Counted from the first letter of the stretch, positions 9,753 to 19,279 are shown. The stretch: 21,105 bases of DNA from Saccoglossus kowalevskii (GCF_000003605.2 NW_003155257.1:86441-107545); one strand, 5' to 3'. Notes: generated by a model from the letters alone, not told the origin. Program-made: numbers and translations.

Positions 9753-9981
9753 TGTGACGTCAACACCTGCATAAAAAGACAAAATGGTCATGCCACGTTA
9801 TAGTAAACTAAACTGTCTTCATGTTTCTTCATCATGTAAAACAAAATATGAAGATACGACAATCATTTAAATAGTGAACTGTCATGTATGTCAACTTAAT
9901 AACAATATTCCCATTTGCCTATTAACCCCCTCCCTAAACCAACAAAATTTATTCACACAGTAACGGTATATGATGTAAATA

Positions 9982-10142
9982 TTAAAGCGAGAGGGTCGTC
10001 ACCTGCGCACGCGCGGGAATTGGGTACCGAGCGACGATAAAAGACGCTATAAACACAAAGGCTCATTGGTAGACGATTGTTTATAAACAATGACACGCTA
10101 TGGACATCTGATGCATGCGCAGGTGACGACTCTCTGCTTTAA
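9982..10142. mobile_element. Short TTAA-bounded MITE nested in the left arm
   Basis: The left end reads TTAAAGCGAGAGGGTCGTCA, continuing CCTGCGCA. The right end on the other strand reads TTAAAGCAGAGAGTCGTCAC, continuing CTGCGCAT. The ends agree over about 28 bases with one indel and one mismatch, and TTAA is at both outer edges. The whole unit is 161 bp and has no coding capacity. A perfect 16-bp palindrome, ATTGTTTATAAACAAT, lies inside at 10076-10091. The ends differ from those of the 7441-7886 element, so this is a second TTAA-specific family. It is absent from the right arm. Confidence 0.75.
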
Positions 10143-10235
10143 GCATGAATTGTGCTTTGCATATGACATGTCTTTAATCGTTATTAGAAATTAATTTTCG
10201 TCGCCCAGCTCTTATATAATTTCTTTTTTCTTTAG

Positions 10236-10484
10236 AAGAGTCCCTATTTCTACTCGTCCCACACTCTAGTTACCATGGTACGACCACTGATATTCCACTG
10301 TGTTCCAGAACACGTATACCTCGGTGCAAAGGAAGGTATACATTCGAATACTCACAAAAAATACAATTTTATCAAAATAGTTTATATACCTGAATATCTA
10401 AAAAAAGATAGTGAGGTGATTGTTGCAGTGAATACCGCGGCCGAATCTACTGGACTAATTTATCAGTTGATTTTTCACAAATGA
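10236..10484 (+). other. Open exon-like segment after a strong splice acceptor
   Basis: A pyrimidine tract TTTCTTTTTTCTTTAG ends at 10235, a strong splice-acceptor context. The following 82 codons are open to the TGA at 10482-10484; an internal ATG lies at 10275. The peptide includes MVRPLIFHCVPEHVYLGA and, near the end, STGLIYQLIFHK. Its composition is not low-complexity. The second half (from about 10338) is repeated in the right arm, where an extra base and a 17-base insertion break the frame. The family is not recognised. It may be the last exon of a host gene copied into the inverted repeat, or chance open sequence. Confidence 0.3.
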
Positions 10485-10779
10485 ACAACGCCTTGACCAT
10501 CAGATTATTTAAACAATTTTTAATTTTCATTATAATCCGAATTATTCACAAATAATCCGCTTTGTTACTATTATTGGACACCCGTATGCAGACCCGTTTT
10601 CATTATTTTAAACGTAGTAAATACACATTTTTCCTACAATAATACAGCGATGTCTTCAAAATATCTTGTTTTCTATTTGTGAAATTAATGTTGATATAAG
10701 GTATTTGTGAAATTAATATAGACATGATACGCATTCGGAAACTAATAAACATTTCCCTAAAATCTACACATATGACTTA

Positions 10780-10817
10780 ATTACAAACATTGTAGTACAT
10801 TACAAACATTGTAGTAC
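10780..10817. repeat. 19-bp tandem duplication
   Basis: ATTACAAACATTGTAGTAC occurs twice in direct succession (10780-10798 and 10799-10817) at the inner edge of the left arm. The right arm has only one, shortened copy, so the duplication arose after the arms separated. Confidence 0.85.
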
Positions 10818-10829
10818 ATAGCAATTTAA

Positions 10830-12290
10830 AATCTGTATATTTTTTAACATAATAAAATACAACATATATATTATCATACATACTAGGCTAATGTGGTGTT
10901 CTTTACAATGAGAATGGCGGAACGAGAGGTTAACTTCTCAATACTGAAATAGTAAAAATAGGCATGACAAATGGTAAAAAGTCACCTGTTGTGCGCCTAC
11001 CCAGTGAGCGATCAAATGAGATCAAATCACACAATACTAGCCATATTTTGAAATTCCATACATATAAAATGTATTGAATATTGTTATTGGTAAATACAGC
11101 CACAAATTTTAAGTAATGTCATAACAGCGTTCCTCGTATACTTGATGTGCTATAACCCTGTTGTTACGTAATGATTACGATGTAATGTAGCCGAAATGAA
11201 AAGCATGAATTTAATTTAAACTTACCTTTACGTGTTATCGATGTGATGCTGTGATGAGTACAAGCTAGATATTCTCAACCGAATATCTTTTTTTCCACGT
11301 CACAGTAGATTCATAAATATTCATGAAATATTTATAGAATGTTATCGTGGTATCGAAAACCACGCTTATACATTGAGTAAAGCTCCTTATTTAAATGTGT
11401 ACGCGTGGTTGCTTTAGTGAATTTCAAATTGCCAGTTTATGCATAAATAGTATATAGATATTAAATTTTTGCTATGAATATATATACCTTGTTTTATTCT
11501 ATGCAGCAGTAAATATGAATTGAATTGAAGCAATTCACGAGCAGTCAGTTTTTAGTGTGTTGGACACATTTCGTTGACACGCTCATCCAAAAATATAACC
11601 CCATCCAACCCCACAACACCACGAAACACTACAATAAATAATTTAATATATCTACTATGTGCAATTCTTTTCATTGTTATGTGTTTTTACCAAGTAAAGT
11701 TATATTTATTATTAAAGTTGTTCATACATGAGCTGTTGAACACACTAGTAGATATAATTTGTAATTTCGTTCAACTTCTTTCAATCATAATTCAAACAAA
11801 AAATATAGAGAATATAATAAATTATCAGTATCCGTAATATTCTTGTGTAATCGGTAATTACGAAAATAATTTTTAATATATTCGTGAATCCTTTTGTTCA
11901 AATCAGTTGTTTCATAATGTCATTAGTTTTTATCTTAGTGTTATGTACCTAACACATTGACGATGACTGAAGTTATTGGTTTAGATTGGATTATGGGAAC
12001 TCCGCATTTAATGTGGCTGAAAGCAGCAAAAAAGAGTGCTGTTGTATTGTTCTCAAATAAGGTGTTGTGTCAAGCAGTGTTATCTGAATCAGTGTGATTA
12101 ATATGCCTGCATACATCACTAACTTTCCCACGCAAAAACCATTTATAGCCTCATCACCCACTGTAGCGCGTTATCATTTCCATCAAAAAGCATGACTGCA
12201 CGACGCGACTGATGTTTTACACTGTCACGAGTTGCTCGGATCACATTATAAAGAATAATTATGTATTGTTAAAAGGACGCTAATACATTG
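10830..12290. other. Spacer between the inverted-repeat arms
   Basis: About 1.46 kb of AT-rich sequence lies here with no recognised gene. An 87-codon plus-strand frame at 11574-11837 is hydrophobic and Ile/Leu/Asn-rich, as expected from AT-rich DNA. A 19-bp direct repeat (ACGCTTATACATTGAGTAA, 11362-11380) recurs with one change at 12277-12295, touching the right arm. An AT palindrome (ATAAATAT...ATATTTAT) lies near 11312-11335. Dispersed repeat copy B is at 12044-12115. Confidence 0.5.
12044..12115. repeat. Dispersed repeat copy B (related to 7956-8026)
   Basis: This is the second copy of the short dispersed repeat, in the same orientation as copy A, inside the spacer of the large inverted repeat. 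Similarity fades after the CTGCATACA / CTGTATACA block at its right end. Both copies have a TAGCCTCA string further downstream, at somewhat different distances. Confidence 0.45.
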
Positions 12291-12941
12291 AGTAATTGTA
12301 ATTGTACTACACAGTCGTATGTGTAGATTGAAGGGAAATGTTCATTAGTTTCCGAATGCTTATCTTGTCTATATTAATTTGACAAATACCTTATATCAAC
12401 ATTAATTTCACAAATAGAAAACAAGATATTTTGAAGACATCGCTGTATTATTGTGGGGAAAATGTTTATTTACTACGTTTAAAATAATGAAAACTGTTTG
12501 TTGAACGGCGATTAGTGTGTCTGCATACGGGTGTCCAATAATAGTAACAAAGCGGATTATTTGTGAATATTTCGGATTAAATTGAAAATTGATCAAATAA
12601 CCTGATGGTCAAGGCGTTGTTCATTTGTGAAAAAGCAACTGATAAATTAGTCCAGTAGACTCGACCGCGGTAAAACGCTGACGCTTTTATTCACTGCAAC
12701 AATCACCTCACTATCTTTTTTTCAGATATTCAGGTATATGAACTATTTTGATACAACTATATTTTTTGTGGGTATTCAAATATTGATATGAAGTTGACAT
12801 ACACGACAGTATTTAAATGATTGTTTCTTCATCATGTAATGTGAAGATAAGACAAACAGGTTGGTTTACTAAAACGTCTCGTCAAACATTTATGCAGGTA
12901 TTGTATGTAAAAATGTAAGTATGTAAAAATGTCAACAAGTG
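12291..12941 (-). repeat. Right arm of large imperfect inverted repeat
   Basis: This is the reverse-complement partner of the left arm. Relative to it, the right arm has a 23-base insertion near 12500, a 17-base insertion near 12675 (a GCG-containing stretch next to CCGCGG), an extra base in the A7 run near 12714, and lacks the 127-base and 420-base segments. A 16-bp tandem duplication (GTATGTAAAAATGTAA / GTATGTAAAAATGTCA, 12903-12934) sits where the secreted-peptide exon is missing. This suggests a deletion repaired by local duplication. Confidence 0.85.
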
Positions 12942-13269
12942 GTCTTGAATGTTGTACAAAAAGTTACATGCTGTACGTTCAAAGGAATTCAAAATATCTA
13001 TATCGATCGGTGCCTCATGCAAACATGCCTCTCTCAATGATCCAGTGGCTAAATAAAACCCCAAAATGCCCATAAACGTGGAGTCGTATAACATGACCCT
13101 GCACACCATCGATAGTTATCGTAAAGGAAGAATTCAGAGTAGCCGTTAACAGCACGAAAAACTGGTATGTCAATAAACTGCACATCGGTTAACCTTTCAC
13201 CGAATCAAGGTCGACCGTTTCTACTAGAAAACAAATATTGATTCAATTGTTCAGTCTTACATTCGATGG

Positions 13270-14070
13270 CTAATAATTAAAGGTGGCATTGCCAACTGTT
13301 CCGTGGTCATTGCCTTGGCCAGGGGAGAGATTTTAAGCTGCAATCAAAGTCTTCTATTCGAACTTGGCGGGTATGTAGATTTGAACAAACACTGGCTAGA
13401 TTGTTATTGCATCGCACATTGTTTTAAATTGGTGAATCTGTCGTACCCGTCAAATGAACCATGGATAAAGAGGGACCCCGCCTCATCACTATAACTGGTT
13501 AGACAATAAACAACAATTCACCTCCTCGTTGTTTCATCTCTTTTTTGATCCCATGTTGCTCTACAAAGGCAAAATGCAGAGATACCACGCAACGTACAAT
13601 TTTCCAGTGAGCTGGTACATTCATCACACTGGTCTAATTCTGAATCGATGTTACGTTACGTCGAAATAGTCATTGTCCCGTATGTGGAAGACACAAAATC
13701 ACGGCTCCAGCTTCCACCAACGCAACAAGTTTTTGCTATCTTTGATGTTTACAAAGCAGATCCCGGGGAAGAGTTGCTACAACAATTTCTTTGATATTCG
13801 TTCTTGCTGTTGTACAGATAAGCATCAATCATTAGACCTTTTCCGTCAAGGTGTTCAAAGATATGTTGAAAAAACAATTTCAACAGTTCTACGCACATAA
13901 AGTTTGCGATGCACTTAACAATGGCGACGAAGACCCAACGATTGATCTCAGAATTTGTGAACCCAAACCAGTTGTTTGTTTACTGCCATTCAAGAGGTGT
14001 CTTGTCGTTGTGAGCATATTATTGACGGATTCAAACAAGCAGGAATTTTGGATTGAGCTTGAAGATTGAT
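13270..14070 (+). pseudogene. Pogo/CENP-B-type (DDE_1) transposase remnant
   Basis: Plus-strand pieces line up in order with the DDE_1 transposases common in invertebrates. They are SVVIALARGEILS and LLFELGGYVDLNKHW (13300-13400), then PSNEP passing in another frame to MDKEGPRLITITG (about 13440-13490), and LLYKGKMQRY (about 13557). They continue with MLRYVEIVIVPYVEDT (about 13650-13695), FAIFDVYKA (Asp codon 13744-13746), CTDKHQSLDL (about 13810-13842), FKDMLKKQFQQFYA and IDLRICEPKP, ending DGFKQAGILD. The DVYKA and CTD...LD blocks hold the second and third catalytic acids of the family. The first (usually in NWDQTG) has been deleted, along with much of the region between HW and PSNEP. At least four frameshifts and several stops make it dead. 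No terminal inverted repeats were found. The 5' DNA-binding region is missing. Confidence 0.8.
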
Positions 14071-14937
14071 TTGAATTAGTTTATTTCGCGAACTCTCACA
14101 TTGGACATTTTTATCGCCTCACTTCATTTACACTCTTGATATGTGACATTTGTGTAATTATTGATGCTTTAAATGAATTAAATGTACATATTAAGTGAAT
14201 TTACTTATTACATAATAAACAAATCAGTCACTGTATGAAAATAGTGTGTATCTATTTTTTACACATGGACACAATTACTATACGAGAGAAGAGAGAAGCG
14301 CCCTGCTTACCACTAATGAATACATAATAGACTAAAATCACCCGAGGATGATGAGTTTCTGACCAAGACTCACTGGACAGTGGACAATGAGGGGGGATCT
14401 GTTCTGCGAAGGTGTGTCCATAATGCATTATCCAAATTTCCTGACTCCCCATTGCATGAACATTCTGAAGTAGACATCAGATGTTGTTCTGTATCCAACG
14501 CAGACTGTCAGAAAATACTCACATGTTGGGCACACAACTATTTTGACACTATTCAACTTCTGTGTCCAGTGAAACAATGCAAAGCCATTTCTAACACCTG
14601 CTGTAATATTTATCCTGAGTTTGTTCTGGCCAAGGCAAATACTTTTTTACAATATCCCCTTTCCTGTTTTATGTACTCTCTCTATATACTCACAATCATG
14701 TCAATGGCTTAAAAGATTACAGTATATGCATTCCGCTATTTACAGATATGACATCGTTTTCGTCCACTCAGAAAATAGGTCGGCCTCCGAGTGACGCAAG
14801 GCCATATGGAGTCTTAGCTAGAACTAAATTCTGAAATTTCAACCACTACCGTTATGTAGGATAAGGTATGAATAGTCATTGCCGGTACTGTTTGGGTGAG
14901 TGAATCACCTCTAACTATGCCCAATATACAATGGCCT
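14071..14937. other. Stretch with one unrecognised open frame
   Basis: A plus-strand frame at 14380-14712 (110 codons) is rich in Cys (about 11) and includes RRCVHNALSKFPDSPLHE and CWAHNYFDTIQLLCP. No family is recognised and no signal peptide is present. It lies between two transposon remnants and may be part of a decayed element or a chance frame. The rest (14071-14379 and 14713-14937) shows nothing. Confidence 0.35.
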
Positions 14938-16110
14938 AATGACTACATTTCTCTTTATGAGTTCCGACCAATTTTGATATTCTCTTCATGAATTCTGTAA
15001 AGGTGGTTCCCGAATTGTGTTTAGTGGGGACTTCAACTGCAGTCTAATGATGACAAGCTTGGATGGAGGCTCTCTTTCTAACCATAACTCCTTTGTTGGA
15101 TGTAGGCAACTTGGCCGAGTGTTTAGTGACTTCTATGGTTTACTCACCACCCTACTACTAATACCCGAGAGTTCACTATGCAGAATGCTAATAATATCAT
15201 TGCTTCCCACTCAGGTAGATGTGTTCAAGATGCTTGAGACATAACATATATTTCACCATGCCCTCATTCTGAACATGAGTTTGTGAAAGTCACAATTTTC
15301 CCTTTCGCTGCTCGCCACCGCATGATCCAGATGTCTGGAAATACAATACCTCATTACTCTAAGATCCTGAAATGATAAACGATTTAGAAAAGCGTTACTG
15401 CAACCAGTGTTTACATAGATGGCGGTGGGAGATGGCAAGACGTCGAATGAAAGTTCTTTTGAAATCACATACCCATCATATAGAAAATAGATGGGACAAT
15501 ATATATCAAAACTGAATCAGGCAGACCAGTCCAAGCCTACCCTATAATAATAACATGAAATTAAAACAAAACTAATAAACGTAATACTAAGCACGTACAG
15601 GGTGTATAGATCTGGCCACGTGTTCAAAAAAATTGACTTGGTTTGGAAATGCACTAGATACTTTCGCATCCATGAACATCGCAGGGATAAGGAAAAACAC
15701 ATATCTGCTATTAAAAATAAACAACATATTATTTATCATTTGTTAAGTGGTCTTTCCTAATAGAAGTTATCAAGAAAATGAATTTTGGTTCCTCATTAAT
15801 CCCTACCATTAAAACCCTCTGCAGTGATATTCATAGTTCTGTTCCTCTCACCCCTCTTTCTAGAGGCAGGGTTGTTCCGTCTTTCACCTGCTTTATACTC
15901 TTTTCAAATTGACCTTTGCAGGCAATCTCAGTGCATCCAGGGGTTTATCCTGCCAGGGCTCAATCAATTTGACCTCTTCAGTATACATAGTAATTTCTCT
16001 TATGAGTTTGTCTCAATCATCTGCTTTCCAAAATTCCAACACCAAACCTCGCAGGTTGTTATTCCACATAGATTTGAATGCTTTGATAGTGATATTTGAT
16101 AGTTTAATAT
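14938..16110 (+). mobile_element. Decayed L1-like LINE fragments (endonuclease, RT)
   Basis: Short plus-strand segments follow the order of an L1-type ORF2. Endonuclease pieces are NDYISLYEFRP (14938), GGSRIVFSGDFNC (about 15005-15042), NTREFTMQNANNIIASHSGR (about 15160-15220) and PCPHSEHEFVKVTI (about 15257-15298; the Asp-His of the active site appears as EH). Next comes the linker block PDVWKYNTSLL (about 15326-15358). RT pieces are KKMNFGSSLIPTIKTL (about 15774-15820), LSRG (about 15857), GCSVFHLLYTLF (about 15868-15905) and FAGNLSASRG followed by CQGSINLTSSVY (to about 15990). The frame changes repeatedly and large parts of the RT are missing, including a readable DD catalytic motif. It is clearly older than the other two LINEs. 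Wording differs from the Tx1-like copy at 4261-7160, so it is a separate lineage. Confidence 0.6.
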
Positions 16111-16199
16111 TTTGATAAACACAATATCTGTAATTTGTGATAGTAGATACACAGACTTCTGTTTAAGTGCCTAGACAGCGAAGCTTGTGATGAGGTTGC

Positions 16200-16225
16200 A
16201 CCAAATGAATATAATAGCATTTGGT
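16200..16225. other. Short perfect hairpin
   Basis: ACCAAATG (16200-16207) is complementary to CATTTGGT (16218-16225) across a 10-base loop. It stands alone in non-coding sequence, with no T-run and no neighbouring gene that it could serve. Confidence 0.35.
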
Positions 16226-16304
16226 AAGTGCCAGGGTCTCAAGGTAAATTACCATCTTTCCACCAGAAAAAAACTAAATGCATCACAATCTTTGATGTCA
16301 ATTT

Positions 16305-16439
16305 TGACTCGATAAGACGTCCATTTAATGACTGCTACCAATACTCTAGGCTCTTTATGAAATCAGATGAGAACACCCACCAAGAAGTAGTTTGAATCCA
16401 GGTATGCTACCTGGTTTCAATAATATGATTATCGAGTCA
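16305..16439. repeat. Small inverted-repeat unit with internal hairpin
   Basis: TGACTCGATAA (16305-16315) and TTATCGAGTCA (16429-16439) are perfect 11-base inverted repeats bounding 135 bp. Inside, TTGAATCCAGGTA (16392-16404) pairs with TACCTGGTTTCAA (16408-16420) around a TGC loop: 12 of 13 pairs. A related ACTTGATAAGG follows just outside at about 16443. The layout resembles a very short MITE. No target-site duplication was seen, so this is tentative. Confidence 0.5.
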
Positions 16440-17053
16440 TTTACTTGATAAGGTAATGCAAAGAGCAGAGACACCAGGAAAATATTGCCAGGGCCATGTA
16501 TTTACAATGCGAGCGAGCAGACGATATTTCTGGATTCGCGTGGCCGAATTAAAGAGAAATTATTCAACAAGCAGTTGCAAAAGCGAGTGAAAAAAAATGA
16601 TCGAAAAGCAGGAACGAGTAGGAGGTTGGGTGAAATTTGTGCTGTACATTTTTGTTAAAATACGATCGGCCAAGATATATCATTCTGAAGAACGTCAAAG
16701 ACAGAAAAAATGCAGTTTTGAATATTGACATCGTTCGTATTTTTTAAATGAGGCAACAAACTGTATGCTGCTTAAGCGATGATCGATCGAAACAGACTAG
16801 TTTTGCAAATTTTAACGTCTACGTTCTGCTGAAGATATCGGACTTCACTTTCAAAGATGATTTGGTTTCACGTGATAGTTAGTCTGATGTCTCATATAGC
16901 ATTACAAACAGGAAGTCCTTGGCATGGGTCAGAGTACTAGTATATTCCAGGCCACTCGTTTTGATGAATGGTCAGGGTGTGGCTTGTGGGTAAGAACAGA
17001 AAATGGATTTCGATGAGGTTTCGATTATTTAGATTTTTGATAGCGAATTTTTA
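16440..17053. other. Non-coding stretch, nothing recognised
   Basis: No open frame of note and no repeat is visible here. The base composition is slightly more GC-rich around 16500-16560 than in the surroundings. No promoter element could be assigned. Confidence 0.5.
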
Positions 17054-17467
17054 CTATTGAAATAAAATTATCATGTCAAATCGCCCTAGGTAGAGTATTG
17101 AGCACAACATTGTCACATGTTTGTTTGTTCCATACTTCTGTCTATCAATCACCACTGCCATCTGGTCTTTAAATGCAGGCGTGACTGGGTGTAGAAATAC
17201 ATAATTACGTCTACCACAACCAGTTACAGGACGTATATTTCCACTTCTACATAATCTTGTAAAATGAGGAGGCATAGCCTCGCGGCAATAATAGCATAAT
17301 TTCCGCTCAGTCACAGTCTTTCCTTCCCTGAAAGAACTTGTTTGTGAACTTTCTACATTGTTGTAAATTATGTACCCTTTTGTAGTATAACAAGCTGTGT
17401 TATTCCATCTAGGAACATTACAGATCACCGTTTCTGCATTGCACACTCTCCCTTTGGATTTGTACAT
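17054..17467 (-). pseudogene. Open frame with BEL/Pao-like zinc-knuckle pattern
   Basis: The minus-strand frame is open for 137 codons. Near codons 57-95 it reads KLCYYCREAMPPHFTRLC, then RPVTGCGRRNYVFLHPVTP. This spacing resembles the Cys/His blocks of BEL/Pao retrotransposon Gag proteins (C-x2-C...H-x4-C, then a GC..RHH..LHP type block), with two extra residues before the first His and Asn where a second His is usual. Flanking parts are not recognised, and there is no protease, RT or long terminal repeat nearby. If the assignment is right, this is an isolated fragment of a Gag region. Other Cys-rich proteins remain possible. The ATG at 17467 may not be a true start. Confidence 0.35.
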
Positions 17468-17983
17468 ATTATTACCATCTACATGTTACTAACGATGTTT
17501 AAAGAATTGGTCTGTCTTTCCTTACTGGTTTTGTCCTAATCAACTTTCCATATTGTGTGTTGGCATTTGCAGTTCTGTCTTCCAGAACTGTGTTGAGTCC
17601 ACAAATTCTGGTACAACACCACTACAGATTAGTCTTCATGAAGTCTTTGTCCACTCAGCTTGCATATATGAAAAGTCCACCTTCTCACCTTCTGAAGTGT
17701 ATCTACAGAGTTTATGTCCGACTTGACATAGATTCATCTCACTGGGAACACTACATATCTCATGTTAGCTGCAGCAACTTCTCAACTTCCAATAGTTTGA
17801 TCTGAGGTCCTTTCACCTAGTTTCTGATCAAATGTGATGTGCTTATTTATATCCTTGGTCTGTTTTGCTATCAGACTATCATCCTGATATCATCGCTGGC
17901 TGTGAAAATCTCGTCCTTGCAAGATGTCCAACGTATATCTTAACCTACTAAGGTAACTTCAGTCATAATACCTTTGCCCGCTA
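17468..17983. other. Flank upstream of the CR1-like LINE
   Basis: An 82-codon plus-strand frame at 17557-17805 has no recognisable motif. The last part (17850-17983) may belong to the 5' region of the LINE. No ORF1-like sequence (zinc-knuckle or PHD-like) is visible, and the frame of the endonuclease is closed by TAA at 17966-17968. A target-site duplication was not found. Confidence 0.45.
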
Positions 17984-18829
17984 ATGAATACAAATCTTGA
18001 CTCCAAATGTAATTATAATTGCAACTCCTGTTCTCCCGAAAATTTCAATTCATTAAATTCTCAAAATACCTGCTCATTTTTACATCTCAACATTCGATCC
18101 CTCTCAAAACATTACGATGATTTTGTTACATTTCTCAATATATTAAATAACAATTTCCTTTTTTTAGCACTTCGTGAAACATGGTTAAATTCACATTCAA
18201 AACCTGTCCTTTTTAACTTGCCAAATTATAATTTAATCACTTGCAATAGAGTAAGTTCCCAGGGTGGGGGTGTAGCTTTATACATTCACAGCTCTCTGTC
18301 ATTCAATCACATTAATAATATTCAAATTAAACATTGTGAATCGATCTTTGTGGAATCCATTGTCAATTACAATAGACTCGTCATAGGTGTTAACTACCGA
18401 AAACCTAACACATCTTATCATGAATACATTGACAGTTTAGAAGCATGCCTATCCCAGTTGTCAGCTAGTGGTAAAAAGTGTATCATCCTCGGTGACGTCA
18501 ACATTGACACGGCACATAATACCACACCTGTTTCTAACTATCTCACACTACTCAATGCTTATAATTTCACCCAGATAATCGACAATGCTACTCGGGTTTT
18601 TCAACAATCCAGCACAACAATCGACCATTTAGTAACAGATATCACTGATCACATTTTTGAAAGTGGCACGATCCTAACGGACATTAGTGATCATTATCCA
18701 ATTTTTGGTATCCTTAAAAATTTTAAATATGTTTTCAGACAAAAAAACGATATTTACAAATTTATGACTGCTCTGATTCGAATACTGCCTATGCAGAATT
18801 TAATGTTAAATTTAATAATGTTTCTATGA
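17984..18829 (+). pseudogene. LINE endonuclease domain (CR1/L2 group)
   Basis: This is an open frame of 281 codons. Residues about 30-250 form an AP-type endonuclease: SFLHLNIRSLSKH (the conserved Asn is present), LALRETWL (the catalytic Glu follows Arg in this motif, where SE or TE is usual), GGGVALYI, VIGVNYRKPN, CIILGDVNID (Asp and Asn of the active site) and TDISDHYPIF (final Asp-His). The catalytic set therefore looks preserved. After about codon 255 the reading moves out of frame (about 18765); the expected continuation is readable one frame over as AYAEFNVKFNN. The ATG at 17984 is only the first Met of the open stretch. Confidence 0.85.
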
Positions 18830-18869
18830 AGCATCTTAAACGAAAAATAGTTCGGAAAAAAAATACTCC

Positions 18870-19247
18870 AAAAAACCTTGGCTAACTAGAGGACTATTGA
18901 AGTCAATCAGCACAAAACACAAATTATTTATTAAAATGAAAATTAACCCCGAAGATCTCCAAAATGCACACAAATATAAACAATATAGAAACGTCTTGAC
19001 TAAGTTGCTAAAGTCGGCTAAAAAGTCTTATTACTCAAATAAATTTGTAGTTAACCGCGGGAACACAAATAAAACATGGCAGGTTATAAATGAGGTCCTA
19101 AATAAAACAAAAACAATCTCAGTCCCCCATGAATTAAATTCATCCAACGACAAACCCTTAACGAAAAGTTCAGATATAGGTGAAGAATTTAATAAATATT
19201 TCACAAATATTGGCCCGAGCGTTGCCGCTAGTATAACGAACACGTGA
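18870..19247 (+). pseudogene. LINE ORF2 linker between endonuclease and RT
   Basis: From about 18870 the frame reads KKPWLTRGLLKSISTKH. It stays open to TGA at 19245-19247 through KYKQYRNVLTKLLKSAKKSY, NKTWQVINEVL and IGEEFNKYFTNIGPSVA. These are conserved landmarks between endonuclease and RT in CR1/L2-type proteins. The region is basic and Lys-rich. The next frame (about 19280-19450) continues with PVSESEVFNQIKSHNPNKSA and GHDEIHPKTL. Confidence 0.8.
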
Positions 19248-19279
19248 ACACGACTTTCGACAATATCTCACCGGGAGTC

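Larger units (their letters stand above)
9611..10829 (+). repeat. Left arm of large imperfect inverted repeat
   Basis: This arm matches the reverse complement of 12291-12941 in three blocks. 9611-9635 against 12941-12917 agrees at 23 of 25. 9763-9917 against about 12900-12775 is patchy, with CAATCATTTAAATA and TGTATGTCAACTT conserved. 10338-10829 against about 12774-12291 is roughly 90 percent identical apart from small indels. Shared wording includes CAACGCCTTGACCATCAG, GCTTTGTTACTATTATTGG and CATTCGGAAACTAAT. Between the blocks this arm carries 127 bases (9636-9762, the secreted-peptide exon) and about 420 bases (9918-10337, with a TTAA element inside) that the other arm lacks. Confidence 0.85.

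Noticed and set aside
11574-11837. Hydrophobic 87-codon plus-strand frame in the spacer
   Set aside because: Its composition follows the AT-rich DNA. No signal peptide, motif or splice context supports it.
12882-13109. 75-codon minus-strand frame overlapping the right arm edge
   Set aside because: Its last part is read from the 16-bp tandem duplication and arm sequence; the left arm has no equivalent frame, so it is probably chance.
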